From Pseudomonas shirazensis (GTDB lineage: Bacteria > Pseudomonadota > Gammaproteobacteria > Pseudomonadales > Pseudomonadaceae), in contig NZ_JABWRD020000002.1 of NCBI RefSeq assembly GCF_014268785.2, positions 908,001 to 972,000 of the forward strand: a stretch of 64,000 bases of DNA, read 5' to 3'. The notes under the pieces were generated by a model. It was not told the origin of the DNA. It saw only the letters and a list, made by a program, of their open reading frames with translations, and did no database searches. The position numbers and the translations under genes were made by a program. Shown here one piece after another: positions 1 to 10,205 of this stretch (position 1 is the stretch's first letter; the number at the start of each line of letters is the position of its first letter).

Positions 1-3000
1 GCTGGCCGCGGAGCTGGCCGAGCAGATCGAGAATCAGCACCACCCGGCCGTCACCGAGCAAGGTTGCCCCGGACAGCCCCGGCACTGCAGCAAACTGCGG
101 GCCGAGGCTCTTGACCACGATCTCGCGGCTGGGTGACAGGCTGTCGACCTGGATCGCGAACGACGCTTCCTGCGAATGCACCAGGATCACCGGCAGCGGC
201 ACGCTCTGGCCAAGCAGGCCAGGCCGGGCGACACCGCTTTGCAGCAACTCGCCGAGGTAGCGCAGCTGGTAGGCGTGGCCGCCATACACGTAGCTCGGCG
301 TATCCAGCTGGTAGCAGGCAGCCAGTTCGCTGGGCGGCACGCGGACGATGCCTTCGATGGTGTTGAGCGGAATGGCGTATTGCTCATCACCCAGGTGGAC
401 CATCAAGGCGCGGTTGATCGATACCGTGAATGGCAGGCGGATCTGGAAGCGCGCACCCTTGCCGGGGCTGGAAGCGATGCTCATGGCGCCACCGAGCTGC
501 TTGACCTCTTCATGGACCACGTCCATGCCCAGCCCGCGGCCGGAAATCTGAGTGATCTTTTCTGCCGTCGAGAAACCGGGACGGAGGATGAACTGGAGGA
601 TTTCGTGGTCGCTCAGGCGCGCGCGCGGATCGAGCAGGCCGCGCTTGATGGCTTTGTCGCGCACCGCCGCGAGCGGCACCCCGGCACCGTCGTCACTCAT
701 CTCGATAACGATGTCGGCGCCTTCGTGGAGCAGATTCAGATGGATCGTACCTTGCTCAGGTTTACCGGCAGCCAGGCGCGCCTCGCGCGACTCCAGGCCA
801 TGGTCGACGGCGTTGCGCAGCATGTGTTCAAGCGGCGCCACCATGCGCTCCAGCACGCTGCGGTCAAGCTCGCTCTCGGCATTGCCGACCACTAACTCGA
901 CCTGCTTGCCGAGTTCGCTGGAGACCTGCCGCACGACACGTTGCAAACGCGGCACCAGGCGCTCGAACGGCACCATCAGGGTGGCGGTAAGGCCCTCCTG
1001 CAACTGGCTGTTGACCCGCGCCTGCTGCTGCAGCAGGCCGTGGGCTTCCTGCGCGCCCTGAGCCAGGGTTTCTTTCAGGTCGAGCAGGTCTGAGGCGGAT
1101 TCGAACAGCGCCCGCGACAGTTGCTGCAACTGTGAATGGCGGTCCATTTCCAGCGGATCGAAATCGTCATAGCTGTCGCTTTCAGCCTGATAACGGCTGG
1201 CGCTGCTGGCCTGAGTTTCTATCTCCAGGCGCAGCAACTGATCACGCATGCGCTCAAGGGTGGTTTCCATCTCGCTGAGGGCGAACTGGGCGTCGTTGAC
1301 CTGCTGCTCGATACGGCCGCGGATCAGCGCGTGCTCGCCGGCCAGGTTGCCAAGATCATCGAGCAGCTCGGCATCGACCTTGACCATATCGCCCGGCGCC
1401 CGCTCCGGGGCAACCGCTGCCGGTTCAGCGGGGACTGCCGCTTCGCTGGCGATAGCCGGCGCGGCGGCGCTGTCGGTCAACGCCGCGCTGCTGAAGTTGC
1501 GGATGTAGTCGATCAGCGCCGTGGCCGCATGCAGCGGCTCGCCCAGGCGCACCGCATCAAGCATGTGCGCCAGGCGGTCGTGGCAGTTCTGCAGCAGGGC
1601 AAACAGCGCTGCGGTCGGCGGCAGGCGGCCAGCGGCAAGCAGCTCGTAGAGAAATTCCAGCTCATGGGCGAGGTCGCCGATCGCGGCGATTTCGACCATG
1701 CGCGCGCCACCCTTGAGCGTATGCAGGTCGCGCAGCAGGGTCTCGACCTCGACACTGCTGCGCGGGTCGGCCTGCCAGCGGGCCAGCGCGGCCGCAGAGC
1801 TTTCGACGATGTCCGAGCTTTCTTCGAGGAACACCTCGAGTAGCTCCTGATCACCTGGGCTGTCCGGCGCTTCGCCGGATTCGACAGGCTCTACTGTAGC
1901 CGGAGCATGGCTCGGCTCGGGCGGTGCTTCGAGCAGCGCTGGCTGCACTACTTGCGCATATTCGAGGGGCGGCAGCGGCGTGACCCCATCACGGCCGATC
2001 AGGCCGGTGGCATCGGGCGCCAGCGCTTGATCGAGCAGTGCGCGCAAACCGTCGATGCATTCGCTGCGCGAGCTGACTTCCTGCCCGGCGGCAATCTCGT
2101 CGAGCATGTCGATCAGCACGTCGTGGGCCTGGCGGGCCTGGTTGAAAAAGCGCGTGTCGGCGACCAGGCTGCCCTCTTCCACCGCACCGTACAGATCGAG
2201 CAGCGCCTCACAGACCTCGTCCACTTGCCAGAGGTCGGCCAGGTTCGCGCCGTGGCTGAGGTTGGTCAGTTCGTCGAGCAGGGTTTCCAGCTCCTGACGC
2301 TGCTGCGGTTGCTGCTGCCAGCGCGCCAGCAGCGACTCGGCATCGAGCAGAATATCCATGCTCTCGGCCAGAAAGCTGGCGATCAGCTGCGGGTCACGCC
2401 GACTACGGCGACTGGCCGAGGATTCGTCGTGCAATGCCGCTAACTGAGCATCGACGCCCTGACCAACCTGTTCGATCAACTCGGCGGAGCCGGCTATGGG
2501 CGCCAGCGGTGTGCTGTGCAGCTGCGCCAGGCCCAGATGGAACAGCGCGTGGGCGGCTTCCAGCCAGTCGAGTTCGGTCTGTTGCAGGCGCAACTCATGG
2601 CTGCGATATTCCCGTGCGAGCCTATCGAAGGCCGTGGCCAGCTCAGCGATCGGCATCACCCCGGCCATGGCGGCGCTGCCCTTGAGCGTGTGCAGCGCGC
2701 GCTGCAAGCTGTCGCTGACCGGCGTGCCATGGCGGTCGGCAGCGAGCAGAAACGCCTCGAGGCTGGCCAGATGGCCAGCCGCTTCGTTACGGAAGATCTC
2801 CAGCAACTGCGGATCAAGCCCGTCCAGCCCCGCCGCGACAGGGGCTTCGTTGACGGCCAGCGCGTGCAACTGGCTGACCAGATGCTCGACCTCGGCCAGC
2901 GGCGGCAAATGGCCCACGGCGAAGTCGGCGAGCAGGTCCGGCAGGCGCACGAAAGCCTGCTGCAAGGCGACCAGGCCTTGCCCGGCCAGGCCGACCCGGC

Positions 3001-4522
3001 CTTCGAGCACCCGGTTGATCAGCCGCTCGGCGCCCCAGGCCAGCTCCGCCAAAGCTTCGGCGCGGACCATGCGGCCGCTGCCCTTGAGCGTGTGCAAAGC
3101 CCGGCGCACTTCGATCAGCGCCTCACGCAGGCTGTTGTCGGCACGCCAGCGCAGCCAGTGGCGTTCGATCTCGGGCAGCAGCTCGTTGGCTTCTTCAAGG
3201 AATACCTCGCGCAACTCGGCGTCGATTTCCTCGCCTTCATCGGCCAGTGCGCCATGCCCACAGTTCACGCCAAGCGCCGTCAGGCTGGCCCTGGCCATGT
3301 CGATGAACGGCTGGGCGTCGGCCAGCGGATCAGCCACGCGCCACTGCAAATAGCATTCGCCGGCACACAGCGCATCGGCCAGGTGGGTCAGTTCATCCAG
3401 CTGTGGCTCTTCCTCCAGATGCGCCAGCCAGCCCTGCACATAGCCTGCGGCACCGGCAAACAGCTCGGCGGCAGCAGGCAGCATGAGCATCGCCAATGCA
3501 CCGCGCACTTGCTGCAACAACCCCGGCAAGGCTTGCAGGCGCTGACGTGGCCAGCCCGATTCGAGGCAGTCGCCAATCAGGTCCTTGGCCTGTTGCAGCA
3601 CCGACACCGCTTCGCTGAGGACCACGTGGCGGATGTGCGCCATGTCCGAGCCGGGCATGCTGCCCTGGCCGCTTTCTTCCAGCGGGCCGACCATGCCATT
3701 GAGGGTTGCCTCGACGTACAGCAGGGCCCCGGCAACGTCCATCAACAGCGCATCGTCGACGCTCTGCTGATCCTGTGCCAGAGCCTGCAACGCCAGCACC
3801 TGATCGATGATGACCCGCCGCGGTTGCTGGAAATTCAACACTGCCAGGGTGTCTGCGACCTGACGCAAGGGCGCGACCAGGGCGTCCAGTTGCTCGCGCG
3901 ATTGCTCGCCTCGGACAAACTGATCAAGGCAGTCCTTGATCCGCATCAGGTCATCGCACAGCGCCGCCACCACCGAACGCAGGGCGTCGCGGCCCTGGCC
4001 AGCCTGTAGTTGCTCGCGCCAGTTGCCCAGCGACAGGTCCAGGTCAGCCAGGTCGGCAGCACCGGCCAGGCGCTGCGCCGCTTCACCCATCAGGCTGCCC
4101 TGGGCCAATGGCTCGACACCACGGCACTCACGCAGGCGATTGAGCAACGGCAGCATCACCAGCGGCAGGTCGTGGCGGGCGCCGCGCAGGCGCTCAAGGT
4201 AAGGCGGTAGCTGTTCAAGGCCACGGAACATCGCGCCGAGGCAGTCGCCGCGCGGGCTGATCTGGCCGTCAGCCATGGCCCGTCCGAGCAACTCGAGTTC
4301 TTCGGCCAGGCGCGTCGCCCCGCGCAGTTCAAGCATGCGCAGGCAACCGTGGACCAGGTGCAGGTTATCCACATACAGCGCCAGCGTGGCCAGCTCCGTC
4401 GGGTCGCCGGCAAACCGCTCAAGCGCCTGCCGGGCCTGGGCCAGACAATCGAGAATGGGCGCCTTGGTCCAGGCCAGGGCGACCGTGTCGTGACGTTCGG
4501 GGCTTACTGCTGCCGAGGCCAT
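1..4522 (-). CDS. chpA: ChpA-type hybrid chemotaxis histidine kinase of type IV pili, 3' end outside window
   Basis: CheA-like kinase of the Chp (Pil-Chp) system, which takes signals from PilJ through PilI and phosphorylates PilG and PilH to control twitching motility. The frame is open from an ATG at 4522 (GAGGAG Shine-Dalgarno just upstream) to the left edge, about 1507 codons. Three clear HPt motifs H-T-L-K-G are seen with His at about residues 477, 611 and 934. More degenerate Hpt-like helical repeats fill the first 450 residues. Then come a dimerisation helix, an HATPase domain with an N-box (RNAVDHG) and G-boxes (SDDGAG, GRGLGMDVV), and the start of a CheW-like domain. A C-terminal receiver domain is expected outside the window. 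It is last in pilG-pilH-pilI-pilJ-chpA, 10 bases after pilJ. P. aeruginosa ChpA has more Hpt-type domains before its kinase core, so this one looks shorter. Family assignment is very secure. Confidence 0.95.
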   Translation of the reverse strand, partial: MASAAVSPERHDTVALAWTKAPILDCLAQARQALERFAGDPTELATLALYVDNLHLVHGCLRMLELRGATRLAEELELLGRAMADGQISPRGDCLGAMFRGLEQLPPYLERLRGARHDLPLVMLPLLNRLRECRGVEPLAQGSLMGEAAQRLAGAADLADLDLSLGNWREQLQAGQGRDALRSVVAALCDDLMRIKDCLDQFVRGEQSREQLDALVAPLRQVADTLAVLNFQQPRRVIIDQVLALQALAQDQQSVDDALLMDVAGALLYVEATLNGMVGPLEESGQGSMPGSDMAHIRHVVLSEAVSVLQQAKDLIGDCLESGWPRQRLQALPGLLQQVRGALAMLMLPAAAELFAGAAGYVQGWLAHLEEEPQLDELTHLADALCAGECYLQWRVADPLADAQPFIDMARASLTALGVNCGHGALADEGEEIDAELREVFLEEANELLPEIERHWLRWRADNSLREALIEVRRALHTLKGSGRMVRAEALAELAWGAERLINRVLEGRVGLAGQGLVALQQAFVRLPDLLADFAVGHLPPLAEVEHLVSQLHALAVNEAPVAAGLDGLDPQLLEIFRNEAAGHLASLEAFLLAADRHGTPVSDSLQRALHTLKGSAAMAGVMPIAELATAFDRLAREYRSHELRLQQTELDWLEAAHALFHLGLAQLHSTPLAPIAGSAELIEQVGQGVDAQLAALHDESSASRRSRRDPQLIASFLAESMDILLDAESLLARWQQQPQQRQELETLLDELTNLSHGANLADLWQVDEVCEALLDLYGAVEEGSLVADTRFFNQARQAHDVLIDMLDEIAAGQEVSSRSECIDGLRALLDQALAPDATGLIGRDGVTPLPPLEYAQVVQPALLEAPPEPSHAPATVEPVESGEAPDSPGDQELLEVFLEESSDIVESSAAALARWQADPRSSVEVETLLRDLHTLKGGARMVEIAAIGDLAHELEFLYELLAAGRLPPTAALFALLQNCHDRLAHMLDAVRLGEPLHAATALIDYIRNFSSAALTDSAAAPAIASEAAVPAEPAAVAPERAPGDMVKVDAELLDDLGNLAGEHALIRGRIEQQVNDAQFALSEMETTLERMRDQLLRLEIETQASSASRYQAESDSYDDFDPLEMDRHSQLQQLSRALFESASDLLDLKETLAQGAQEAHGLLQQQARVNSQLQEGLTATLMVPFERLVPRLQRVVRQVSSELGKQVELVVGNAESELDRSVLERMVAPLEHMLRNAVDHGLESREARLAAGKPEQGTIHLNLLHEGADIVIEMSDDGAGVPLAAVRDKAIKRGLLDPRARLSDHEILQFILRPGFSTAEKITQISGRGLGMDVVHEEVKQLGGAMSIASSPGKGARFQIRLPFTVSINRALMVHLGDEQYAIPLNTIEGIVRVPPSELAACYQLDTPSYVYGGHAYQLRYLGELLQSGVARPGLLGQSVPLPVILVHSQEASFAIQVDSLSPSREIVVKSLGPQFAAVPGLSGATLLGDGRVVLILDLLGQLRGQ

Positions 4523-4532
4523 GGGTTACTCC

Positions 4533-6593
4533 TCAGCGGGGTTCGGCCGGGGCCGGCAAAGTAAAACCGGAGACCGAGCGGCGCATCTCGCTGGCCATCC
4601 GCGCCAGGTGGCGAATGCTGTCGGCGGTGGCGCCGGAGCCGCTCGAGGTCTGCGCGGTAATCTGCTGGATCACAGCCATGGTGTGGGAAATCTGCCCGGC
4701 TGAAGAGGTCTGCAGTTGGGCGGCATCGGAAATACTGTGAATCAGCTCGGCGAGGGTCTGCGAGACGCCTTCGATTTCCGCCAGAGCCACCCCGGCATCC
4801 TGCGCCAGACGCGCTCCGCGGACTACTTCGGCAGTGGTCTGCTCCATGGAGATGACCGCCTCGTTGGTGTCGGTCTGAATGGTCCGCACCAACGCCTCGA
4901 TCTGCCGGGTGGCCGACGACGAGCGTTCGGCCAGACGCTGGACTTCGTCGGCAACCACGGCAAAACCACGCCCGGCTTCACCGGCCAGCGAGGCCTGGAT
5001 CGCCGCGTTGAGGGCAAGAATGTTGGTCTGTTCGGCAATGTCGTCGATCAGGCTGACGATGTCGCCGATCTCCTGAGACGACTCACCCAGGCGCTTGATC
5101 CGTTTGGCGGTGTCCTGAATCTGCTCGCGAATGTTGTCCATGCCGTGGATGGTGTTGTGCACCACCTCGTTGCCTTTGTTGGCGATGGCCACCGAGCGCT
5201 CGGCGACCTTGGCCGACTCGTAGGCGTGGGCCGACACCCGATCGATCGACTCGACCATGTCGCCCACTGCCACCGAGGCTTCACTGATCTGCTCGGCCTG
5301 CTGCTCAGAGGCCTTGGCCAGCTGGCGTGCGGTGTTCTGCGTGTCCTGCACGGCGGCGGCAACCTGCAGGGCGCTGTGGTTGATGGTGGTGACCAGGTCA
5401 CGCAGCTGGTCCACCGAGTAGTTGATCGAGTCGGCGATGGCCCCGGTGAAGTCTTCGGTGACCGACACCGTCACTGTCAGGTCGCCGTCGGCCAGCTCCT
5501 CGATTTCGTCGAGCAGGCGCATGATTGCCTGCTGGTTGCGCTCGTTCTTTTCCGCGGTTTCGCGCAGCTGGCGATTGGTCGCGCGGACCATCACCGAGCC
5601 GATGAGGATGATCGAGGCCAGCGCCAGCAAGCCGAGCACGTAGCCGCCAACGGTATCAAGGGTGCGCCCGTTGGCCAGGTTCTCGAAGCTGTTGGCCAGG
5701 TGCGAGGCTTCATCGAGCAGGGTTTGCGACAGACTGAAAATATTGCTCGCCGCTTCGCGCACGCGGAACAGTTCGGGGGAGGTTTCGAGGATTTCATCGA
5801 CACTGCCGGAGACAAACTGGAACAGCTCGGCAATCTCCGCCAGTCGCGCGCGGGCATCGGCGTCCTCGGCTCGGGTGACCTGGATCGCCGGGTTGCCGCC
5901 GAGCATGCCTTCAAGCACCTGGCCAAAGCGGCTGGCGTCGCGACCAAAGGCATCGGCCGCCTGCGCTGCCGAATCATCGCCGGCCAGCACGGTGTTGACC
6001 GAACCCAGAATCCGCTCAGCCAGCAACAATTGGCGCTGGGCTACGGCCACTTGCGCGGCGGGGGCACCGCTTTGCAGGAGGATCTCGACCACCTTCTCGT
6101 ATTCGACCTGCAACTGCGGCACGGTCTCGGCGAGGGTTGCCGCGACCTGGTGCAGCGACAAAACGGTTTGTTCGCTGGCGAGGATCACGTCGGTGTTCTT
6201 GCGCAGCGTCTCCCAGTCCTGGCGCACCGCTTCCATTTCATCGCGGACCTTGGCCGGCGCTGCCGGCAGCGCGGTGGCCTTGTCACCTTCACGCAGGTAG
6301 CCCCAGCGCCGCTCGAAGTCGTTGCGCGCATCCGACAGCAGGCGAAACGCCAGGGCCTTGCCGGCAGCGGCCTCGGTGGCGTTCTTGGCGATGCGTTGGG
6401 ACAGCACGCGCAGCTCACCGGCGTGGCCGATGTACTGCTTGTCGTAATTGGACTGGGTGTTGAGGTATGCGAAGTTGGCGAACAGCAGGATGATCGACAG
6501 GATCAGCACCACGAACAGCACGGTGATCTGCGCACTGCTGCGCACGCGCGGGGTCACGGCCGGTGGAGTGACGGGGCTGACAGGCTTGTTCAC
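4533..6593 (-). CDS. pilJ: PilJ, methyl-accepting chemotaxis protein of type IV pili
   Basis: Chemoreceptor that feeds the Chp kinase and regulates pilus extension, retraction and twitching. 686 aa; GTG start with AGAGGAT upstream. TM1 lies at about residues 20-42. A long periplasmic helical PilJ-type sensor follows. TM2 is at about 315-335 (glycine/leucine-rich stretch before VRATNRQ), then a HAMP-like segment and the MA signalling domain. The hairpin tip contains [20 protein letters not shown], including the PilJ-typical IQAS in place of IEAA. Length agrees with P. aeruginosa PilJ. Lies between pilI and chpA in the same minus-strand operon. Confidence 0.96.
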   Translation of the reverse strand: MNKPVSPVTPPAVTPRVRSSAQITVLFVVLILSIILLFANFAYLNTQSNYDKQYIGHAGELRVLSQRIAKNATEAAAGKALAFRLLSDARNDFERRWGYLREGDKATALPAAPAKVRDEMEAVRQDWETLRKNTDVILASEQTVLSLHQVAATLAETVPQLQVEYEKVVEILLQSGAPAAQVAVAQRQLLLAERILGSVNTVLAGDDSAAQAADAFGRDASRFGQVLEGMLGGNPAIQVTRAEDADARARLAEIAELFQFVSGSVDEILETSPELFRVREAASNIFSLSQTLLDEASHLANSFENLANGRTLDTVGGYVLGLLALASIILIGSVMVRATNRQLRETAEKNERNQQAIMRLLDEIEELADGDLTVTVSVTEDFTGAIADSINYSVDQLRDLVTTINHSALQVAAAVQDTQNTARQLAKASEQQAEQISEASVAVGDMVESIDRVSAHAYESAKVAERSVAIANKGNEVVHNTIHGMDNIREQIQDTAKRIKRLGESSQEIGDIVSLIDDIAEQTNILALNAAIQASLAGEAGRGFAVVADEVQRLAERSSSATRQIEALVRTIQTDTNEAVISMEQTTAEVVRGARLAQDAGVALAEIEGVSQTLAELIHSISDAAQLQTSSAGQISHTMAVIQQITAQTSSGSGATADSIRHLARMASEMRRSVSGFTLPAPAEPR

Positions 6594-6603
6594 GGTCGAT
6601 CCT

Positions 6604-7152
6604 CTACAACGCTACATCAAGAAAACCCGGCGCCTGGGCCAGGGCCAGCGGGCTGAAGATGGCCCAGTTGTGCTCGCGGGCAAAATGGCCCTGCACAAAC
6701 GGCGTCGCCGCCGCCAGCAACGGCTGCGGTGGCGACAGGTCAAGGCTGCTCAGGCTGAAATGCTGCAACCCCAGCACCTCATCGACCAGCAAGCCGGCAA
6801 ACAGTGCCTCGTGATCCAGCACCAGCACTCGCCGTTGCTTGCCTGGCGGCAGTGGCCCAAGGCCGAAAAAACTGCTCAGGTCCATCACCGGCAGCAGCCG
6901 CCCACGCAGGTTGGCCACCCCGCACACCCACGGCTGCACGCCGGGGACGCGGCTGCTGCGCGGCTCGCGCAAGACTTCGGCGACTTCGACCATGGGCGCC
7001 ACGAACCACTGCTCGGCAACGCGAAAGCCAATCCCGCTCCACTGTTGCATCCGGCTGTCCTGCGACGGCTGATCGGCCTCCAGCAGACGGCAGCGGCGAT
7101 CGATGTCGAGCAGAAGCTCGAACGCAGTCAGCGAGGCGCGGCGGGTGGTCAA
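6604..7152 (-). CDS. pilI: PilI, CheW-like adaptor
   Basis: CheW-domain coupling protein linking the PilJ receptor to the ChpA kinase. 182 aa, close to the 178 aa of P. aeruginosa PilI. Recognisable CheW features are the [15 protein letters not shown] segment and a [18 protein letters not shown] strand. The best start is a TTG at 7152 that overlaps the pilH stop in TTGA, implying translational coupling. There is no ATG close to the expected N-terminus. Confidence 0.93.
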   Translation of the reverse strand: MTTRRASLTAFELLLDIDRRCRLLEADQPSQDSRMQQWSGIGFRVAEQWFVAPMVEVAEVLREPRSSRVPGVQPWVCGVANLRGRLLPVMDLSSFFGLGPLPPGKQRRVLVLDHEALFAGLLVDEVLGLQHFSLSSLDLSPPQPLLAAATPFVQGHFAREHNWAIFSPLALAQAPGFLDVAL

Positions 7153-7514
7153 ATGTCGAGCACCGCTTTCAGCTTGGCCAGCAGCGAGTCTTCATCGACC
7201 GGTTTGATAAGAAAATCACGCGCGCCCTGGCGCGCCGCCCAGACCCGATCGGTTTCCTGGTCCTTGGCGGTGATGACGATTACCGGGATGCCGCTGGTAG
7301 CGGCGTCCTTGCTCAGTTGGCGAGTTGCCTGAAAGCCGTTGAGGATGGGCATGACGATGTCCATCAGAACCACATCGGGCTTTTCCTGGCGGGCCAGCGC
7401 CACGCCGTTGGCGCCATTGTCAGCCTTGAGCACCTCATGGCCATGCTTTTCCAGGATCGCGGTGAGTTTGTGCAACTCTGTCGGCGAATCATCGACAATC
7501 AGAACTCGGGCCAT
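7149..7514 (-). CDS. pilH: PilH, single-domain response regulator
   Basis: CheY-like receiver of the Chp system, thought to influence pilus retraction. 121 aa from MARVLIVDD. An in-frame ATG four codons upstream (7526) is possible, but only the 7514 start has a GGGGA ribosome-binding site at proper distance, and it gives the same length as P. aeruginosa PilH. The acidic pocket (VDD), phospho-acceptor Asp in VLMDIVMP, and Lys in IKPVDED are intact. Overlaps pilI by 4 bases. Confidence 0.95.
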   Translation of the reverse strand: MARVLIVDDSPTELHKLTAILEKHGHEVLKADNGANGVALARQEKPDVVLMDIVMPILNGFQATRQLSKDAATSGIPVIVITAKDQETDRVWAARQGARDFLIKPVDEDSLLAKLKAVLDI

Positions 7515-7559
7515 GCTGTTCCCCATTGAAGGAAAGTGCCGCCGCCATGCCAGGCGCGG

Positions 7560-7961
7560 TCAGGATGCAGGTTGCGCCTGAGCGGCAAATTCCGGCACAT
7601 GGGCCCGGATCGCCTCAAGCAATTCTTCTTTGCTGAATGGTTTGGTCAAAAATTGATCAGAGCCGACGACGCGGCCACGGGCCTTGTCGAACAGGCCATC
7701 ACGCGACGACAGCAGGATCACCGGGGTGTCCTTGAAGGCGCTGTTGTGCTTGATCACGGCGCAGGTCTGGTAACCGTCCAGGCGCGGCATCAGCACGTCG
7801 ATGAAGATGATCCGCGGTCTATGGTCGACAATCTTGGCCAGCGCGTCAAAGCCGTCGCTGGCGGTGATCACTTCACAGCCGACCTCACCCAGCAGCAGCT
7901 GCGCAGTGCGGCGGATCGTGCGTGAATCGTCGATCACCATCACCTTCAGGGGTTGTTCCAT
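7560..7961 (-). CDS. pilG: PilG, single-domain response regulator
   Basis: First gene of the Chp operon. CheY-like receiver associated with pilus extension and cAMP control in P. aeruginosa. 133 aa, with VIDDSRTIRR at the N-terminus, phospho-acceptor Asp in IFIDVLMPRLDGYQT, and the conserved Lys in FLTKPFSKEE. Divergent from gshB; the 236-base gap should hold both promoters. Confidence 0.96.
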   Translation of the reverse strand: MEQPLKVMVIDDSRTIRRTAQLLLGEVGCEVITASDGFDALAKIVDHRPRIIFIDVLMPRLDGYQTCAVIKHNSAFKDTPVILLSSRDGLFDKARGRVVGSDQFLTKPFSKEELLEAIRAHVPEFAAQAQPAS

Positions 7962-8197
7962 AATCGCCTACCGACAATGACGTTGCGCCGCACAGTACAA
8001 GGTTCACGCGCCCGGAAAAAGCGCTGCGCCAGCGACTGTGCGCATTTATCAGCAGCTTATAGCGTGCAGCTTGAAGCTGCACGCATCCTGACAGCCTTTG
8101 CCGTCGCCGCCCCCTTGACCGACGGCGCGCTCGGCGCCACCCTGAGCCACTTTATCTATTGCCATCGCGGTCAATTGCCGCCAAGAGGAATTCACCC
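7962..8197. promoter_or_regulatory. Divergent pilG / gshB intergenic region
   Basis: 236 bases with no gene. It must carry both the pilG operon promoter (minus) and the gshB promoter (plus). It contains a perfect short hairpin at 8062-8084. I see no unambiguous -35/-10 pair. The gshB ribosome-binding site AGAGGAA is at 8184-8190. Confidence 0.5.
8062..8084. repeat. Small palindrome with GCAGCTTGAAGCTG core
   Basis: GCGTGCAGCT-TGA-AGCTGCACGC: perfect 10-bp arms and a 3-nt loop. The core GCAGCTTGAAGCTG occurs again at about 10165-10178, just before yqgE. I infer a small dispersed Pseudomonas repeat rather than a gene-specific operator. Confidence 0.6.
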
Positions 8198-9151
8198 ATG
8201 AGCGTTCGCCTCGGGATTGTCATGGACCCTATCGCGTCCATTTCCTACAAAAAGGACAGTTCGCTGGCCATGCTGCTGGCAGCCCAGGCCCGCGGCTGGA
8301 CGCTGTTCTACATGGAGCAGCAGGACCTGTACCAGAGCGCAGGCGTGGCGCGGGCGAAGATGCGCCCACTGCAGGTATTCGCCAATCCCGAGAAGTGGTT
8401 CGAGCTGGACGCTGAAATCGACGCACCGCTGAGCGACCTCAACGTGATCCTGATGCGCAAGGATCCGCCGTTCGACATGGAGTTCGTCTACAGCACTTAC
8501 CTGCTGGAGCAGGCCGAAGCTGCCGGGGTACTGGTGGTCAATCGCCCGCAGAGCCTGCGCGACTGCAACGAAAAGCTGTTCGCCACGCTGTTCCCGCAGT
8601 GCACCCCGCCGACCCTGGTCAGCCGCCGCCCGGACATCATCCGTGCGTTTGCCGCCGAGCATGGCGATGTGATCCTAAAGCCGCTGGACGGCATGGGCGG
8701 CACCTCGATCTTCCGCCACCGGGTCGGTGACCCGAACCTGTCGGTGATCCTCGAAACCCTGACCGCGCTTGGCACCCAGCAGATCATGGCGCAGGCCTAC
8801 CTGCCGGCAATCAAGGACGGCGACAAGCGCATCCTGATGATCGACGGCGAGCCGGTGCCGTACTGCCTGGCGCGCATCCCGGCCAGCGGCGAAACCCGTG
8901 GCAACCTGGCTGCTGGCGGCCGTGGTGAAGCGCGCGAACTGAGCGAGCGCGACCGCTGGATCGCCGCCCAGGTCGGGCCAACCCTGCGCGAAAAGGGCCT
9001 GCTGTTCGTCGGCCTGGACGTGATCGGCGAGCATCTGACCGAAATCAACGTGACCAGCCCGACCTGCATCCGCGAAATCGACAACGCCTACGGCACCCAG
9101 ATCGGCGTACAGTTGATGGACGCCATTGATCGCAAGCTGAAGGCGCGCTGA
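8198..9151 (+). CDS. gshB: Glutathione synthetase
   Basis: ATP-grasp ligase joining gamma-glutamylcysteine and glycine, the second step of glutathione synthesis; cytosolic. 317 aa. Starts MSVRLGIVMDPIASI, with AGAGGAA eight bases upstream; an in-frame ATG 13 codons earlier has no such site. Family landmarks are FDMEFVYSTYLLE, the ATP-grasp segment VILKPLDGMGGTSIF, and the C-terminal INVTSPTCIREID metal/nucleotide site. Sits between pilG and a tonB gene, as in other pseudomonads. Confidence 0.97.
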   Translation: MSVRLGIVMDPIASISYKKDSSLAMLLAAQARGWTLFYMEQQDLYQSAGVARAKMRPLQVFANPEKWFELDAEIDAPLSDLNVILMRKDPPFDMEFVYSTYLLEQAEAAGVLVVNRPQSLRDCNEKLFATLFPQCTPPTLVSRRPDIIRAFAAEHGDVILKPLDGMGGTSIFRHRVGDPNLSVILETLTALGTQQIMAQAYLPAIKDGDKRILMIDGEPVPYCLARIPASGETRGNLAAGGRGEARELSERDRWIAAQVGPTLREKGLLFVGLDVIGEHLTEINVTSPTCIREIDNAYGTQIGVQLMDAIDRKLKAR

Positions 9152-9236
9152 CCACCGACGCGAAGCGCAATCGCTCAGTGCGGTATGATGCCGGTCCTTT
9201 GACCTGCTGCCCCGCCTGGCGATTGCTGGATACCTG

Positions 9237-10136
9237 ATGACGCTGCCCGCTGACATCCCTGCCGACCTGCTGCCACCCCGCGTTCGCCCGGTGGACCGGC
9301 TTGGCTTTACCTTGTTTCTGGCTGCCCTGGTGCACCTGGCGCTGATCCTCGGGGTCGGCTTCACGGTGGTCAAGCCGAGTGAAATCCGCCACACCATGGA
9401 TATCACCCTGGCAACCTTCAAGAGCGAGAAAGCGCCCGAGAAGGCCGATTTCCAGGCCCAGGACAACCAGCAAGGCAGCGGTACCCTGGACAAGAAGGCA
9501 GTGCCCAAAACCACCGAGCTGGCGCCGTTTCAGGACAGCAAGATCAACAAGGTCACGCCTCCGCCGGCCGCCAAGCGCGAAACGCCGCCTGCTCCGCAGA
9601 AGGCCGCGGTCGCCACCACGGCAGCCAAGATGCAGAAGGTCGAACCCAAGCCCAAGGAAACCAAGGCCCAGCCCAAGCCTCCTGCGGCGACCCCGGAATT
9701 TGACAGTTCACAGCTGTCGAGTCAGATCGCCAGCCTTGAAGCCGAGCTGTCCAACGAGCAGCAGCTGTATGCCAAGCGGCCCAAGATTCACCGCTTGAAC
9801 GCGGCTTCGACCATGCGCGACAAAGGTGCCTGGTACAAAGAGGAATGGCGCAAGAAGGTCGAGCGGGTCGGTAACCTCAACTACCCCGACGAAGCCCGTC
9901 GCCAGCAGATCTACGGCAACCTGCGCATGATGGTTTCGATCAACCGCGATGGCTCGTTGTTCGAGGTGCTGGTGCTGGAGTCGTCCGGCCAACCGCTGCT
10001 GGATCAGGCCGCGCAGCGCATCGTTCGCCTTGCCGCGCCGTTCGCGCCGTTTACCGGTGATCTGGCCGAATTCGACCGTTTGGAGATCATCCGTACCTGG
10101 CGCTTTGCCCGCGGCGACCGGCTGTCGAGCAACTAA
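9237..10136 (+). CDS. TonB-family energy transducer (TonB3-like)
   Basis: Inner-membrane protein spanning the periplasm that transmits proton-motive force. 299 aa. Cytosolic N-terminus, one TM segment at about residues 21-43, then a Pro/Lys/Ala-rich linker (many PKP and KPP units, about 105-165), a coiled-coil stretch, and a C-terminal TonB domain with YPDEARRQQIYGNLRMMVSI and a final RTWRF. By synteny it matches P. aeruginosa tonB3 (between gshB and yqgE), which has been linked to twitching motility. That would fit the adjacent Chp genes, but function here is inferred from context. Confidence 0.88.
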   Translation: MTLPADIPADLLPPRVRPVDRLGFTLFLAALVHLALILGVGFTVVKPSEIRHTMDITLATFKSEKAPEKADFQAQDNQQGSGTLDKKAVPKTTELAPFQDSKINKVTPPPAAKRETPPAPQKAAVATTAAKMQKVEPKPKETKAQPKPPAATPEFDSSQLSSQIASLEAELSNEQQLYAKRPKIHRLNAASTMRDKGAWYKEEWRKKVERVGNLNYPDEARRQQIYGNLRMMVSINRDGSLFEVLVLESSGQPLLDQAAQRIVRLAAPFAPFTGDLAEFDRLEIIRTWRFARGDRLSSN

Positions 10137-10205
10137 ACCGCGTCAGTGGTTTTTTCTCACAGCTTGCAGCTTGAAGCTGACGTCGCCTGGCGCCACACTA
10201 CCCCC

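Noticed and set aside
2516..4009. A 497-codon plus-strand open frame opposite chpA
   Set aside because: Antisense shadow of a real gene in high-GC DNA; the opposite strand encodes recognisable HPt and kinase motifs, and the shadow product has no recognisable domain.
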